Notes: generated by a model from the sequence alone, not told the origin. A stretch of DNA of 64,000 nt from JBPOFM01 sp041391925 (GCA_041391925.1 JAWKNA010000003.1:558001-622000); one strand, 5' to 3'; counted from the stretch's first letter, positions 53,584-63,606 are shown. A program made the numbers and translations.

Positions 53584-54933
53584 ATGACAACTCGCAGAAC
53601 CTTTATCAAACAGGTCTCCCTGGCTTCAGGTGGACTTTTATTGCCCACGACTTCTTTTGGTGAGGTCTTTTCACCGTATAAAAAGAAAGTCATCATCATA
53701 GGCGCTGGCTTTTCAGGATTGGCGGCCGCCTATAAACTCAAGCAAAAGAACATTGATTGTGTGGTGTTGGAAAGTCGTTCGCGTATTGGTGGACGCGTCT
53801 TTTCACATCAAATGACCAAAGACTTGGTGGTGGAACTGGGAGGCGAATGGGTAGGCAATTCCCATACGCGTATCCAAGAATTGTGCGGTGAGTTTAATTT
53901 GGAACTGTTCAACAACCAATTTGATTCCCATCTGATATATAAAGGAGAGTATTCGCCAGCTGGCCGATGGGACTATAGTGAAAACTGGAACACGACCATG
54001 AACAAGCTACTTGAGGAGTATGGAAATTTGTCGGAGCAGGACAAGCTCATCATGGACAAAATGGATTGGTGGCGTTACTTGGTGCAGAATGGGTGCGATG
54101 GGCGCGATTTAGACATACGAGAACTGCTGGACAGTACCGATTTTGGGGAAAGTATCCGACAGGTATCAGCCTTTGCGGCCCTAGCAGAATATGCCGAAAG
54201 CAGTGAGAAGAATGAAATGGACTTGAAAATACGCGGTGGCAATGGAATGCTTGCCCAACGTCTTGCTGAACGCATCGGGAAAGATAAGATTCTATTGAAA
54301 CATACGGTGACACGCATCGTACAGGCGGATAAGGTAAAAGTCTATTGTGATAATGGTGCTGTGTTTGAGGCGGATAAGCTTATCTGTTCGTTACCGACCT
54401 TTGCATTGTATAAGATAGATTGGCAACCAGGATTGCCGACCGAGAAGGTAAGTGCCATCAACGAATTGCAATATGCCCGAATTAACAAGCATGCCATGTT
54501 GTTCAATGAGCGCTTTTGGAAGGATGAGAACTTTGATATGATTACCGACCAAAGTCCACATTATTTTTATCATGCCACCAAGAACCAAAAATCTCAGGAA
54601 GGTGTCTTGATTTCTTATAGTATAGGCGAAAAGGCAGCTGTTGTTGCCAACCAAAGCAAGGAATGGAACGCCAATATGATTGGCTCCACGTTGCGTCCGC
54701 ACTTTGGGGAGGTACAAGCGAAACTGAAGGACCAAATCAATTATTATTGGGGCACGGATCTCTACAGCAAAGGTGCTTATGCCCTTTATGGCAAAGACCA
54801 ATGGTTTAGAGTACGGCCTATCTTGCAGGAGCCCTTTTTAAATACCCATTTTTGCGGTGAGCATTTGGCAGATTGGCAAGGATTTATGGAAGGCGCTATC
54901 AATACAGGTGAGGAAGCAGCCGAGGCAATTTAG
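53584..54933 (+). CDS. Tat-exported FAD-dependent amine oxidase
   Basis: A 449-residue flavin amine oxidase/monoamine-oxidase-like protein. A twin-arginine signal (TTRRTFIKQVSLASGG, R4-R5) directs folded export. The FAD-binding motif is G40-A-G42-F-S-G45 with LESRSRIGGRVFS following, and the C-terminal FCGEHLADWQGFMEGAINTG completes the FAD site. It should oxidise an amine or amino acid outside the cytoplasm and give H2O2. The frame extends upstream into the glycine-rich end of the previous gene; ATG 53584 is chosen. Its stop overlaps the convergent gene by 4 bp. Confidence 0.88.
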   Translation: MTTRRTFIKQVSLASGGLLLPTTSFGEVFSPYKKKVIIIGAGFSGLAAAYKLKQKNIDCVVLESRSRIGGRVFSHQMTKDLVVELGGEWVGNSHTRIQELCGEFNLELFNNQFDSHLIYKGEYSPAGRWDYSENWNTTMNKLLEEYGNLSEQDKLIMDKMDWWRYLVQNGCDGRDLDIRELLDSTDFGESIRQVSAFAALAEYAESSEKNEMDLKIRGGNGMLAQRLAERIGKDKILLKHTVTRIVQADKVKVYCDNGAVFEADKLICSLPTFALYKIDWQPGLPTEKVSAINELQYARINKHAMLFNERFWKDENFDMITDQSPHYFYHATKNQKSQEGVLISYSIGEKAAVVANQSKEWNANMIGSTLRPHFGEVQAKLKDQINYYWGTDLYSKGAYALYGKDQWFRVRPILQEPFLNTHFCGEHLADWQGFMEGAINTGEEAAEAI

Positions 54934-55517
54934 TGCTTTAACCCATCTACATACGCGTTGCTGGCATCTTCAAGAAAGATAGTTTCGAATTTTGAGGCTT
55001 CTTTATCCGTTATTTTGGATTTAAATACATACTCTTTTCCATTCCAGGTCCAGAGGGCATATTCAAACCCAGGACCTTGTATCATGGTATCGGGATAGCC
55101 TTGATGACGGGTCGGTATAAAGACAAGAGAACCTGGATATCCAAAGTTTGTTTCATAGTCACCACTTTGGGTTTTGATATAGATAAGACTCGTACTGCCG
55201 GCACCTCCTGAGGTGTAGGTGTTGCCAAAAACCAAGCCTATATCTTCCAGTCCGTCCGTGTTGATATCCAATGGATACACGTGCGCGTCAAAAGGGAATT
55301 GTGCCCCATCGGTATCGCCTTTAAAATAGAATTGTGTGCCGTTATCGGCAATTTCAAAGCCGGTGAGTTCAAATACTTTGTTTTTTTCCGGATTGGTTGC
55401 CATACAGGTAACATCTTTAAACAATAGGGCAGCACCTTTGGTCAAAGGGACTTCTTGGGCTTTGGCTGTGTCACAGGACAGCATGAGCAGCAGACAGCAA
55501 TAGAGGAGTGTTTTCAT
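54930..55517 (-). CDS. Secreted protein of unknown function
   Basis: A 195-residue protein with a signal peptide (MKTLLYCCLLLMLSCDTAKA); the LMLSC segment is also a possible lipoprotein box. The mature part contains GDTDGAQFPFDAHVYPLDIN, followed by TDGLEDIGLVFG, an integrin/FG-GAP-like turn suggesting a beta-propeller-related fold. It is related to no family I can name with confidence. It overlaps the opposing amine-oxidase gene by 4 bp. Confidence 0.65.
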   Translation of the reverse strand: MKTLLYCCLLLMLSCDTAKAQEVPLTKGAALLFKDVTCMATNPEKNKVFELTGFEIADNGTQFYFKGDTDGAQFPFDAHVYPLDINTDGLEDIGLVFGNTYTSGGAGSTSLIYIKTQSGDYETNFGYPGSLVFIPTRHQGYPDTMIQGPGFEYALWTWNGKEYVFKSKITDKEASKFETIFLEDASNAYVDGLKH

Positions 55518-55600
55518 TGGATGATACTATATTAGGATTAATGAATTATTACGCACTTGTTATTTGAAATACGCATCACCTCTGAAAGCCCTCTATAAGC

Positions 55601-57469
55601 TTATTTCAATATCAAAAACTCACAACGTCGGTTGATGGAATGTTCTTCTTCAGTACAATTCTCGCCACATTTGACCAATGGCTGGCTTTCACCATAACCT
55701 TTGGAGCGAAGTCGTCGTCTATCAATGCCATTCTCTACCAAATACTCAAGGGTAGCAGCTGCCCTGTTTCTGGAGAGGCGTAGGTTGTATTCTTCAGACG
55801 CTCGGTTATCGGTATGGGCACCCAATTGGATTTCCATACGGTCATATTTTTTAAGCAAGCCTACCAGTACATCAAGGGTTCTGGCAGCCTGTGGTTTGAT
55901 GTCCCATTTATTGAAGTCGAAATAGATGTTTTCCAATTCAATATAGATATAACCATCATCTTTTGTGACCACAATTTCTTCGGCATCATCGTAGGATTCA
56001 ATCTCCAATTCGATATTGAATTCAATTCTGCCATCGTCATTGGTGACCAATGTCTCGGTGGTAGGGATGTAAAAATCGCGATAGGCTTCTATTTTATAGG
56101 TTTTGTTTGGTTCGGTATTGAAGACGTACTCAGCATCTTCACCCACAACCATCTGACCGACCATGGTGCCCTGTTCATCAAATAAGGTTACTGTGGTGCC
56201 AGGCAAAAGGTTTTTGCTGTTTTTGTCACGAACATCACCTGTAACGATGAAGCGTCTTGGATTTTCTTTTCGAGTAAAAGCGTAAAGGTTGTCGCCCACA
56301 TCACGATTGGAAGATAGGTAGCCAGTATCGTCCCCTTCGTTTAGCACATAGGAGAAATCGTCCATGCCCGTGTTGATGGTCTCACCTAGATTTAAAGGTT
56401 TTGAATAAAAACCATCGTAGAGTTTGCTCATAAAGATATCGAGGCCTCCCAAGCCTTGATGGCCATCAGAGGCGAAATAGAGGGTTTGTTCAGAATCAAT
56501 AAACGGAAACTGTTCTCTGTGTATGGTATTGATGGTTGGCCCCATATTGACCGGTTCCCCAAAGGTGTCACCAGTAATATTGACAAAATAAATATCGAAA
56601 GAGCCCAAAGTTCCAGGCCGATCACTTGAAAAGTAGAGCCGTGTTTCATCTTTGTTCAACATTGGGTGTTGGGTGGAATAGCTATCGCTGCAAAATGGCA
56701 AAACAGTTATGTTGGTCCAGTTGCCATCGACCAATTCAGCTTTGTAGATTTTAACGGTTGCGATTTCTACCCCTTCAATCAGTACTCGCTTGTCATTCGT
56801 CCTTGAGAAATACATCGTCTTTCCATCGGAGGTAAATGTGGCGTTGCTTTCGTGTGTTTTGGTGTTGATGCTATCTGAAAAGGGCTTGATATCTGTTAAT
56901 TCCTTATTTATGGAAACTTTTGCTTCATACAAATCGAGATAAGGTTTTTGGTTCCAATGATAAGTAGGGTTTTCACTATTTCTAAAGGATGCAAATACCA
57001 CTTTGTCACCATAGAAATTCATACCGAAGTCGCCTGTGGAGGTGTTATCGGTCATCCGTTTGATGTCATAATTGTAAGGAACAATCTTGTTGAGGTTTTC
57101 CTTGAATTTTTTGGTATCAACGGCATATCCCAGATAGTTTCCCATGATTTTATCCCCTTCTTCATAATCATCTAAAGCTTTGAGAGCATTGGCATATCTA
57201 AAGAGAACTTCAGGCGGCACACTGTCTTTATATTTGAGGTACAATTGGGTATAAGGTGCTTTTGCCAAGGACATTTGGGAATTGTAATAATAAGAATCCC
57301 CCAAGTTTTGAAGCACTTCCTGTGTTGGGTCCAGTTGCTTGTACATTGCAGCAGCTTCCACATAGGATTTGTTTGCAAATAAGATATTCGCTCTTTTGAG
57401 CGTCGCTCGTTGTCCGAATACAGTTAGGCTCGTAGTCAATAGAATAATATGTAGAAAAATGTTCTTCAT
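55601..57469 (-). CDS. OmpA-family protein with TPR-like and PD40 repeats
   Basis: A 622-residue envelope protein from ATG 57469 (the frame is open to 57505, inside the preceding gene). A signal peptide precedes an N-terminal TPR-like region, WD40-like PD40 beta-propeller repeats (about 190-400: ESNATFTSDGKTMYFSRTND, QHPMLNKDETRLYFSSDRPG), a carboxypeptidase-like/CNA-B domain (about 410-480), and a C-terminal OmpA peptidoglycan-binding domain (about 500-622, with GAHTDNRASEEYNLRLSRNR). This layout is that of the T9SS-associated PorE/Sprt-type proteins. It lies last in an operon with PorP/SprF and a type B adhesin. Confidence 0.88.
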   Translation of the reverse strand: MKNIFLHIILLTTSLTVFGQRATLKRANILFANKSYVEAAAMYKQLDPTQEVLQNLGDSYYYNSQMSLAKAPYTQLYLKYKDSVPPEVLFRYANALKALDDYEEGDKIMGNYLGYAVDTKKFKENLNKIVPYNYDIKRMTDNTSTGDFGMNFYGDKVVFASFRNSENPTYHWNQKPYLDLYEAKVSINKELTDIKPFSDSINTKTHESNATFTSDGKTMYFSRTNDKRVLIEGVEIATVKIYKAELVDGNWTNITVLPFCSDSYSTQHPMLNKDETRLYFSSDRPGTLGSFDIYFVNITGDTFGEPVNMGPTINTIHREQFPFIDSEQTLYFASDGHQGLGGLDIFMSKLYDGFYSKPLNLGETINTGMDDFSYVLNEGDDTGYLSSNRDVGDNLYAFTRKENPRRFIVTGDVRDKNSKNLLPGTTVTLFDEQGTMVGQMVVGEDAEYVFNTEPNKTYKIEAYRDFYIPTTETLVTNDDGRIEFNIELEIESYDDAEEIVVTKDDGYIYIELENIYFDFNKWDIKPQAARTLDVLVGLLKKYDRMEIQLGAHTDNRASEEYNLRLSRNRAAATLEYLVENGIDRRRLRSKGYGESQPLVKCGENCTEEEHSINRRCEFLILK

Positions 57470-57479
57470 AAGTAGCGAT

Positions 57480-58433
57480 TTAGAAAAACCTTGGCGATTT
57501 ATCATAGCCTTTATTCGGAATTAAACGATTGATGTCAAACAAAATCATTATTTCATGTGAGCCAGAATTGAATTTTCCCAAATTACTGACCGTATAATCA
57601 TAGGCATATCCAACCCGAAGCGAAGGCGTAATCCTGATATTGAACAGACCACTAAAGGAATCATCAAATCGGTAACCAGCGCCAACTTCCACAAAATTAT
57701 TGATGAGCACATTGGCTGTGAGATCCACAGATAACGGCGCACCTGCCACCGCTTTGGTCATAAATGCAGGCTTCAATTTTAAGTTGTCGTTAAGGTTGAA
57801 CACATAGCCTCCAGTCAAGAACATATGCAATTCTTCGGCACCAGCGGCTACGATACCACTATCATTATCCAGATGTTTGGATTTTAACAAGTTGGGGGCT
57901 GAAAACCCAATATAATACTGTTCGCCAAAATAAAAGGTGCCAATTCCAATATTGGGAAAGGTCTTACTTAAATTGGATGCAAATGCTGCGTCTGGTAAAG
58001 GGTCAGAATACACAAATCCATTAAAATTAGTACTGAAAAAGGTTGCTCCTGCCTTGATACCAAATGAGAGTTTATTGCTTTTACTAACAGGAATTACGTA
58101 AGCAACATCAGCATATACATTTGTTTCTTTGACAACATCGCCTATTTGGTCGTGTACGATAGAAATACCTCCCTCCAAACGATTGGCAATAGCAGTATGT
58201 GCAAAGAATGAGCCCGTTGTTGGACCTCCAACTGAGCCTACCCACTGAGCTCTGTAAATTGCACCCAGATTGATTGCGCCAGGGGTATCCGTTGCATACG
58301 CAGGATTGATAACACTCATGTTGTACATGTATTGGGTATATTGAGGGTCTTGTTGGGACATCGCCAAGAAGCCCATCAACCAAATGACAGCTTGAATACT
58401 ATATCTTATTATGTGCTTTGTCATAATCTTCAT
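57480..58433 (-). CDS. PorP/SprF-family T9SS outer-membrane protein
   Basis: A 317-residue outer-membrane beta-barrel. The signature QDPQYTQYMYNMSVINPAYA lies just after the signal peptide. Later GNIGIGTFYFGEQYYIGFSA-like strands (starting FPNIGIGTFYFGEQYYIGFS) and a C-terminal MILFDINRLIPNKG are typical. SprF-type proteins are needed for secretion or surface attachment of the adhesin encoded directly upstream. ATG 58424 is an alternative start. It is 7 bp from the type B cargo gene and 10 bp from the OmpA gene. Confidence 0.92.
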   Translation of the reverse strand: MKIMTKHIIRYSIQAVIWLMGFLAMSQQDPQYTQYMYNMSVINPAYATDTPGAINLGAIYRAQWVGSVGGPTTGSFFAHTAIANRLEGGISIVHDQIGDVVKETNVYADVAYVIPVSKSNKLSFGIKAGATFFSTNFNGFVYSDPLPDAAFASNLSKTFPNIGIGTFYFGEQYYIGFSAPNLLKSKHLDNDSGIVAAGAEELHMFLTGGYVFNLNDNLKLKPAFMTKAVAGAPLSVDLTANVLINNFVEVGAGYRFDDSFSGLFNIRITPSLRVGYAYDYTVSNLGKFNSGSHEIMILFDINRLIPNKGYDKSPRFF

Positions 58434-58440
58434 CCGTCTA

Positions 58441-61068
58441 TCATCGACTTAAATATACTCTTCCTTGTATTGGTTTTTTAATACCATCATTAAATTCCAA
58501 AATATAGAAATAAACTCCCACCGGTAAGACTGAATTGCCAAACACAGAGCCTTGATTGGATGTTCCATCCCAATTAGGGGTGTCTTTATTTCCCTTATAC
58601 AATACATTGCCATAACGATTGAATATCACCAATTTAAAATTTGGAAACAATGTTCTGATATTTGGGATGTCAAAATCGTCATTCGTGCCATCATCATTGG
58701 GTGAAAACCCATCTGGGATAAAAAAATCGAGTTCTTCACACATTTCTACTACAACTACAACCTCTAAACGAATCACACTTTCACATCCATCGCCCGTAGT
58801 AACAGATGCATAGTATGTATTTCCATCAACCAATAGTTCATCGGGTTGATAAGCATCTCCAACTGTAGGGGCATCATACCAAGTTATTGTTTCCGTTTCA
58901 ACAATACTTGCTGATAAATCTTGAATGGTTGGATTGTATTCGGTGCAAAAAGTATTCCCTCCAGGAATCAATGTAGGTGTTGGTGCATCAAAAATGTCAA
59001 ACTGTGCAGAGGCGATGGTTGACACGTCCGCACCGCACTGTGTATTGTCCGACATAAATTGCGTTATAGTAATGGTTGTGGTCCCAGGATTTGTTAATTG
59101 CGTCCCTGGAATCGTAAAACTTGTACTGCCACCAATAAAATTGGCAGTGATTGTATTCTGTGAGGTATTTGCTCCAGTGAGGTCATAAACAATCGTATAA
59201 GTACCATCCACCAATTGCGTTGCATTGCTAATATCCACTACACTTTCCAATCCTAGACATACACTTTGTACCGCAAGAATTGCACCCGTAACATTTGGTT
59301 CTTGATTAATTGCTACCGTTATGATTGCTGAAGATGTTCCTCTACATGGCAATGTGGCATCCACTATATATGTATATGTTCCTGCGGCATCCACTGAAGG
59401 GTCAAAAAGTCCCGTTCCACTTGCCAGGGCAGGACTCCAAGTACCACCTGTATCTGGTAATCCTCCAAGACTATTAAAAAGATCTATTGGAGAACCATTC
59501 CTACACAAGGTTACTGATGCATCTGTTCCCGCATTTGGCTCAAGGATTAAATTGACAATTACCGTGGCTGAAGCCATGCAAGAAGATGTTCCTGTCACGG
59601 TATAGGTGTAGGTTCCAGCACTGTCCACAGAAGGGTCGAACGAACCCGTTCCACTTGCAAGTGCAGGGCTCCAGGTGCCCCCAGTATCGGGCGTTCCGCC
59701 AAGACTGTCAAAAAGGTCAATTGGCAAACCACTTTCACATACTTCAAGTAATCCATTAGTCCCAGCATTCGGTGGCGGCGTTATGGTGACGGTGACGGTT
59801 GCCGTTGCGTTAGAGCAAGGCGGTGTTCCTGTCACGGTATAGGTGTAGGTTCCAGCACTGTCCACAGAAGGGTCGAACAAACCCGTTCCACTTGCCAGGG
59901 CAGGGCTCCAGGTGCCGCCAGTATCGGGCGTTCCACCCAGGAACGTAAACAGATCCACTGGTGTTCCATTGCCACAGAAAGTCACCGAGCCGTTGGTTCC
60001 CGCATTCGGAGGCGGTATTATATTTATTGTTACAGTTGCAGACGTTTGGGAACAACCTGCTGAATTATCGACCGTATAGGTAAAAATATATGGACTTCCA
60101 GCGACAGTCATCGCTGTGATATTAACGGTACCAATGCTTCCATTGGTTGTTGGAAACGGGCCCATCCAAGTGCCTCCAGACATCGGAGTTCCATTTAAAC
60201 CATCAAAAAGATTGACAGTTTGTGTGGCTATGACTTCGGTTTCACAAATCTCTATGGTCCCATTGGTACCTGGGTCGTTAGGCATGTTAAACACTACCAT
60301 AACTTCAAACCGCTCCATACTTTCACAAGGCGGATCAACAGTTGTTGCAAAATAGCTAGCCCCATCTACTAGAGGCGTTGAGGGGTCTAATGGCAATGCT
60401 GATGAAATAGTATTGTACCAATTATTTGTTCCACTCGCCACAAGATCAGCCACAGTGGGTCCAGGTTGTTGATCATTGCAAAATTCCTGAATGGCATCAC
60501 CAGTAGGAACGGGCACCACACCGACATTTACAAACACAGACAGTCGGGATGTTCTGCAACCAGTCACAGGATTAGACTGGTCGGCATAATAAATGGTGTT
60601 GTCCGTTAAAATGGTACTAGGAGCAAGTGCTGTTCCACCATTTGGAATATTGTACCATTGCACATTATTTCCACTTGCAACTAAATCTGCAATAGTTGCC
60701 TCGATAGGATCATCAACACACACTCCTTGAAAATTTAGACCTAATGGAGGTCCATAGATAATCACATCTACTCGTTGTCTAGTACCACAAGTTCCCGAAT
60801 TATCATCCGCATAATAATCCTCACCGTTAATCAATCCAGCAGCAGTTGATAAAGGAGTTGTGGATGAAGGAGTAGCATACCAGCGAACTCCATTGCCATT
60901 ATCGGTTGCAACCAAATTACCTACAGTAGGCGCTTGAACATCACAAAATGTTTGCGTAGGGACAGTAACTGTAGGGCATTGTGAAAATGCATCAACATAT
61001 CCCAGTATAAATAGAATACAAGCGATAAAGAGTTTTCTGCGACTATTTAGGCACATTAGCGATATCAT
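58441..61068 (-). CDS. T9SS type B cargo adhesin with Ig-like repeats
   Basis: An 875-residue surface protein. After a signal peptide (to DAFSQ), three Ig-like modules with a conserved WY (about 30-270) lead into four modules of about 80 residues (about 275-590), three of them nearly identical in PDTGGTWSPALASGTG. Another Ig-like module (about 705-775) is followed by a gliding-motility-associated C-terminal (CHU_C, type B) sorting domain, with DFFIPDGFSPNDDGTNDDF as its start. It is likely an SprB-type adhesin exported by T9SS and handled by the PorP/SprF protein encoded next. An internal ATG at 61056 is an alternative start. Confidence 0.92.
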   Translation of the reverse strand: MISLMCLNSRRKLFIACILFILGYVDAFSQCPTVTVPTQTFCDVQAPTVGNLVATDNGNGVRWYATPSSTTPLSTAAGLINGEDYYADDNSGTCGTRQRVDVIIYGPPLGLNFQGVCVDDPIEATIADLVASGNNVQWYNIPNGGTALAPSTILTDNTIYYADQSNPVTGCRTSRLSVFVNVGVVPVPTGDAIQEFCNDQQPGPTVADLVASGTNNWYNTISSALPLDPSTPLVDGASYFATTVDPPCESMERFEVMVVFNMPNDPGTNGTIEICETEVIATQTVNLFDGLNGTPMSGGTWMGPFPTTNGSIGTVNITAMTVAGSPYIFTYTVDNSAGCSQTSATVTINIIPPPNAGTNGSVTFCGNGTPVDLFTFLGGTPDTGGTWSPALASGTGLFDPSVDSAGTYTYTVTGTPPCSNATATVTVTITPPPNAGTNGLLEVCESGLPIDLFDSLGGTPDTGGTWSPALASGTGSFDPSVDSAGTYTYTVTGTSSCMASATVIVNLILEPNAGTDASVTLCRNGSPIDLFNSLGGLPDTGGTWSPALASGTGLFDPSVDAAGTYTYIVDATLPCRGTSSAIITVAINQEPNVTGAILAVQSVCLGLESVVDISNATQLVDGTYTIVYDLTGANTSQNTITANFIGGSTSFTIPGTQLTNPGTTTITITQFMSDNTQCGADVSTIASAQFDIFDAPTPTLIPGGNTFCTEYNPTIQDLSASIVETETITWYDAPTVGDAYQPDELLVDGNTYYASVTTGDGCESVIRLEVVVVVEMCEELDFFIPDGFSPNDDGTNDDFDIPNIRTLFPNFKLVIFNRYGNVLYKGNKDTPNWDGTSNQGSVFGNSVLPVGVYFYILEFNDGIKKPIQGRVYLSR
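59353..59935 (-). repeat. Near-identical internal DNA repeats in the adhesin gene
   Basis: Three copies of a roughly 100-bp block starting near 59353, 59592 and 59825 encode the PDTGGTWSPALASGTG modules. The last two share long identical stretches, including TGTCACGGTATAGGTGTAGG, and the first has diverged. Spacing is about 235 bp, one module. Confidence 0.75.
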
Positions 61069-61120
61069 AAGTAAGCGTTTTCGGTCTATTATCCGATGAA
61101 CTGCATAAAAATCAGTTGTA

Positions 61121-61128
61121 CAAATGTA
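61121..61128 (-). promoter_or_regulatory. Promoter -7 element of the adhesin operon
   Basis: The minus strand reads TACATTTG, fitting TAnnTTTG, 52 bp upstream of the ATG at 61068. No good -33 TTG is seen. Confidence 0.4.
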
Positions 61129-61165
61129 ATAGAATTAACGAAATGGCATAATATTTAGATCATAA

Positions 61166-63376
61166 TTATTTAATTTCTTTTAGAGAACCATCAGGATTAT
61201 ATTGAATAATGTATATTCCATAATTATCATGATTGCCTAAAGTATTCAATTTATAATCAAACATTAGATTCGTGTATTCCGTAATATCGTTCTCGGCCGA
61301 AGCCTCAAAACTTTTTGCCTGCGACATTCTTAATAAAGTGTCAAATGTTAAATCAAATCCAAATTTTACATTTTGTGGTGGACCTACGCTGTAGGCTTTT
61401 TTGTAAGCTTCAACAAAGTCAATGGATAGTGGTGACTCGTTTATAGCTGTCAATGAAGGATATAACATCTGCAAAATCACGAATCGTTTTTTTGATACAT
61501 CGCTGGTATTGGGAATCAACGAGTCGTCTAAAAGCGCCAATTGAATGGAGTAGTTGGATAGTTGGCCCAACAATAAATTGGTGGTACTTAAAAACACACC
61601 ATTTTTTTCGCTTTCCAAGATGACATAATTCACTTTATTTTTATCAAGTTGAGATGTTAATTCGTCCGCATTGAAAATCCCTTTTTTGTTGACTTCGACA
61701 AAAACTGTCGTTGGTGCATAACTGGAGATATAGGATTTGCTTTCCTTTCGCGCTACATCGCAAATGACAATGAGATTGCCCTCTTTCGATTTCATATAAT
61801 CCAACATGATATTGCGTTTGGCGTTGACACTTGGCACACCATTATAAATGTTTTTATACCCTTGTTCTTCTATAATTGAACTTGTGGTTACAATAGGAAT
61901 TCCCTTTTCTTTAGCAACTGATGCAATTTCCTGTATATCATTCTCATAAAAAGGAGCTAAAACGGCATCATAATTTTCTAGATTAGTCTCTTTGGCCAGA
62001 GCTGCCGCTTTTGTATTTCTTTTAGAAGTGTTGGTTTCCACTATTTTTACATTAAAATCGAGACCTAATGCTTTTGCAGAGTCTTGGGCAATCTTTGCTC
62101 CTCTGTAAAATTCCAAATGGTTTTTGATGAACTCATCCGACACATCCTTAAAATTGATGTCTCGACTATATTGGTCATTGAATTGTGCTTCTGAAAACGG
62201 CAAAAACAAAAGCACTTGATTTTTTTTGATGGCATTGATGGATTGACTCAAATCCACATATCTCTGGTTAGATTTTTTTGTAGAAGGTTGATCAATGGAA
62301 GTTGGTAATTGATTGACTGTAGTTGTTGGCATTTTAACCATCATGCCCACCTTTGCCCCATTGGTCAATTGTGGATTTAATGCGACAAAATCCGAAATGC
62401 TCATTCCTGCTTTTTTGGACAATCCATACAAAGTTTCTTTTGGTTGGATTTCATAGTCCACAAATGAAGTTGTGGATTCTGTTGCAGGATTTTCGGTAAT
62501 TTCATTGTTGGGATTCGTTGCTTCAACAGTTTCAACGTTTGGAATTTCTTCAGAAACGTTTTCCTGCTCTTTTGTCGCTTCTTTATCTAAAGTGTCATTT
62601 TCTGCCAATTGAGAATCCTGGGGAATCCGGATGGTATGGCCAGCCATGAGCATTTTGACAATGTGCGGATTGGCTTGCTCCAGTTCTGCAATGCTGACGC
62701 CATATTTTTTGGAAAGCCCATATTTTGTATCACCACGTTGTACAAGATATGTGTTTTCAGAATCACCAGTAGATGTGTTGTAGAGATTCGGGATTTTAAG
62801 AACTTGACCAATTTGCAAAATACCAGTTAGAATATCAGAATTGGCATTGACAAGTTGCTCAACGGTTAATCCATTCGCTTTTGAAATTCCCCAGAGGGTT
62901 TGTCCTTTCAACACCAAATGGGTTTTCTTTATCGTGTAATCGGAACTTAATGCAGATTTATTCTGCTGGCCTTGTATCTTGAGAATGTGACCCGCTTGAA
63001 GTCCTTTTATGATATGGGGATTTTGCCTTTCGAGTTCCTCAACCGAAATTCCGTATTTTCTAGCCAAACTATATTTGGTATCGCCTGACAAAACTGCGTA
63101 AGTTATGGTATTTGATGGGTTAGAGCTTGTATTTGAAGGTAAAGTAGCAGTTGGCTGGTTTTCGTTTTTTGGAATCAATAATACTTCTCCAATTTTGATA
63201 ACATTGACCGAAGAAGGATTCAAGTCAAAAATATCTTGAGGAGAAACATTGTATCTTCTTGATAATTGAAAAACAGTTTCTCCCTTTGACACAGTGTGTT
63301 TAATGGTTGTTTGTTGAGCATTTCCAAAAAAAGAGCACATGGAAAATAGCGACAAAAACAAAAAAACGTTCTTCAT
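61166..63376 (-). CDS. Five-LysM protein with periplasmic-binding-protein-like domain
   Basis: A 736-residue exported protein with a signal peptide (MKNVFLFLSLFSMCSFFGNA). Five LysM domains at about 24-70, 91-136, 151-196, 207-253 and 299-345 (each with GET/GDT-x-x-x-L-S/A-x-K-Y and NP or N) should bind peptidoglycan. The C-terminal half (about 380-736) has a type 1 periplasmic-binding-protein fold (LDFNVKIVETNTSKRNTKAA; DAVLAPFYENDIQEIASVAK), as in LpoA-like or amino-acid-binding proteins. It may anchor in or sense the cell wall. The ligand is unknown. Confidence 0.88.
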   Translation of the reverse strand: MKNVFLFLSLFSMCSFFGNAQQTTIKHTVSKGETVFQLSRRYNVSPQDIFDLNPSSVNVIKIGEVLLIPKNENQPTATLPSNTSSNPSNTITYAVLSGDTKYSLARKYGISVEELERQNPHIIKGLQAGHILKIQGQQNKSALSSDYTIKKTHLVLKGQTLWGISKANGLTVEQLVNANSDILTGILQIGQVLKIPNLYNTSTGDSENTYLVQRGDTKYGLSKKYGVSIAELEQANPHIVKMLMAGHTIRIPQDSQLAENDTLDKEATKEQENVSEEIPNVETVEATNPNNEITENPATESTTSFVDYEIQPKETLYGLSKKAGMSISDFVALNPQLTNGAKVGMMVKMPTTTVNQLPTSIDQPSTKKSNQRYVDLSQSINAIKKNQVLLFLPFSEAQFNDQYSRDINFKDVSDEFIKNHLEFYRGAKIAQDSAKALGLDFNVKIVETNTSKRNTKAAALAKETNLENYDAVLAPFYENDIQEIASVAKEKGIPIVTTSSIIEEQGYKNIYNGVPSVNAKRNIMLDYMKSKEGNLIVICDVARKESKSYISSYAPTTVFVEVNKKGIFNADELTSQLDKNKVNYVILESEKNGVFLSTTNLLLGQLSNYSIQLALLDDSLIPNTSDVSKKRFVILQMLYPSLTAINESPLSIDFVEAYKKAYSVGPPQNVKFGFDLTFDTLLRMSQAKSFEASAENDITEYTNLMFDYKLNTLGNHDNYGIYIIQYNPDGSLKEIK

Positions 63377-63606
63377 ATTGATTAAATACTCTTTATCAAA
63401 TAGGCTTTAGGGAATTGTAGGCAGGATAAAATTAATAAAAATACCCTCAGAAGAGCGCCATTGACAGGTTGTTATCAAGATGTTATTAACAAATTGTTGA
63501 GCATAACTCAAAATCATGATGACATGGTTTGAGTTTTTCGATGAAACAATAATAAACCGAATGCTATTAATCTAGGGAAATTTTTTTAGGGGTTTATTGT
63601 AACAGA

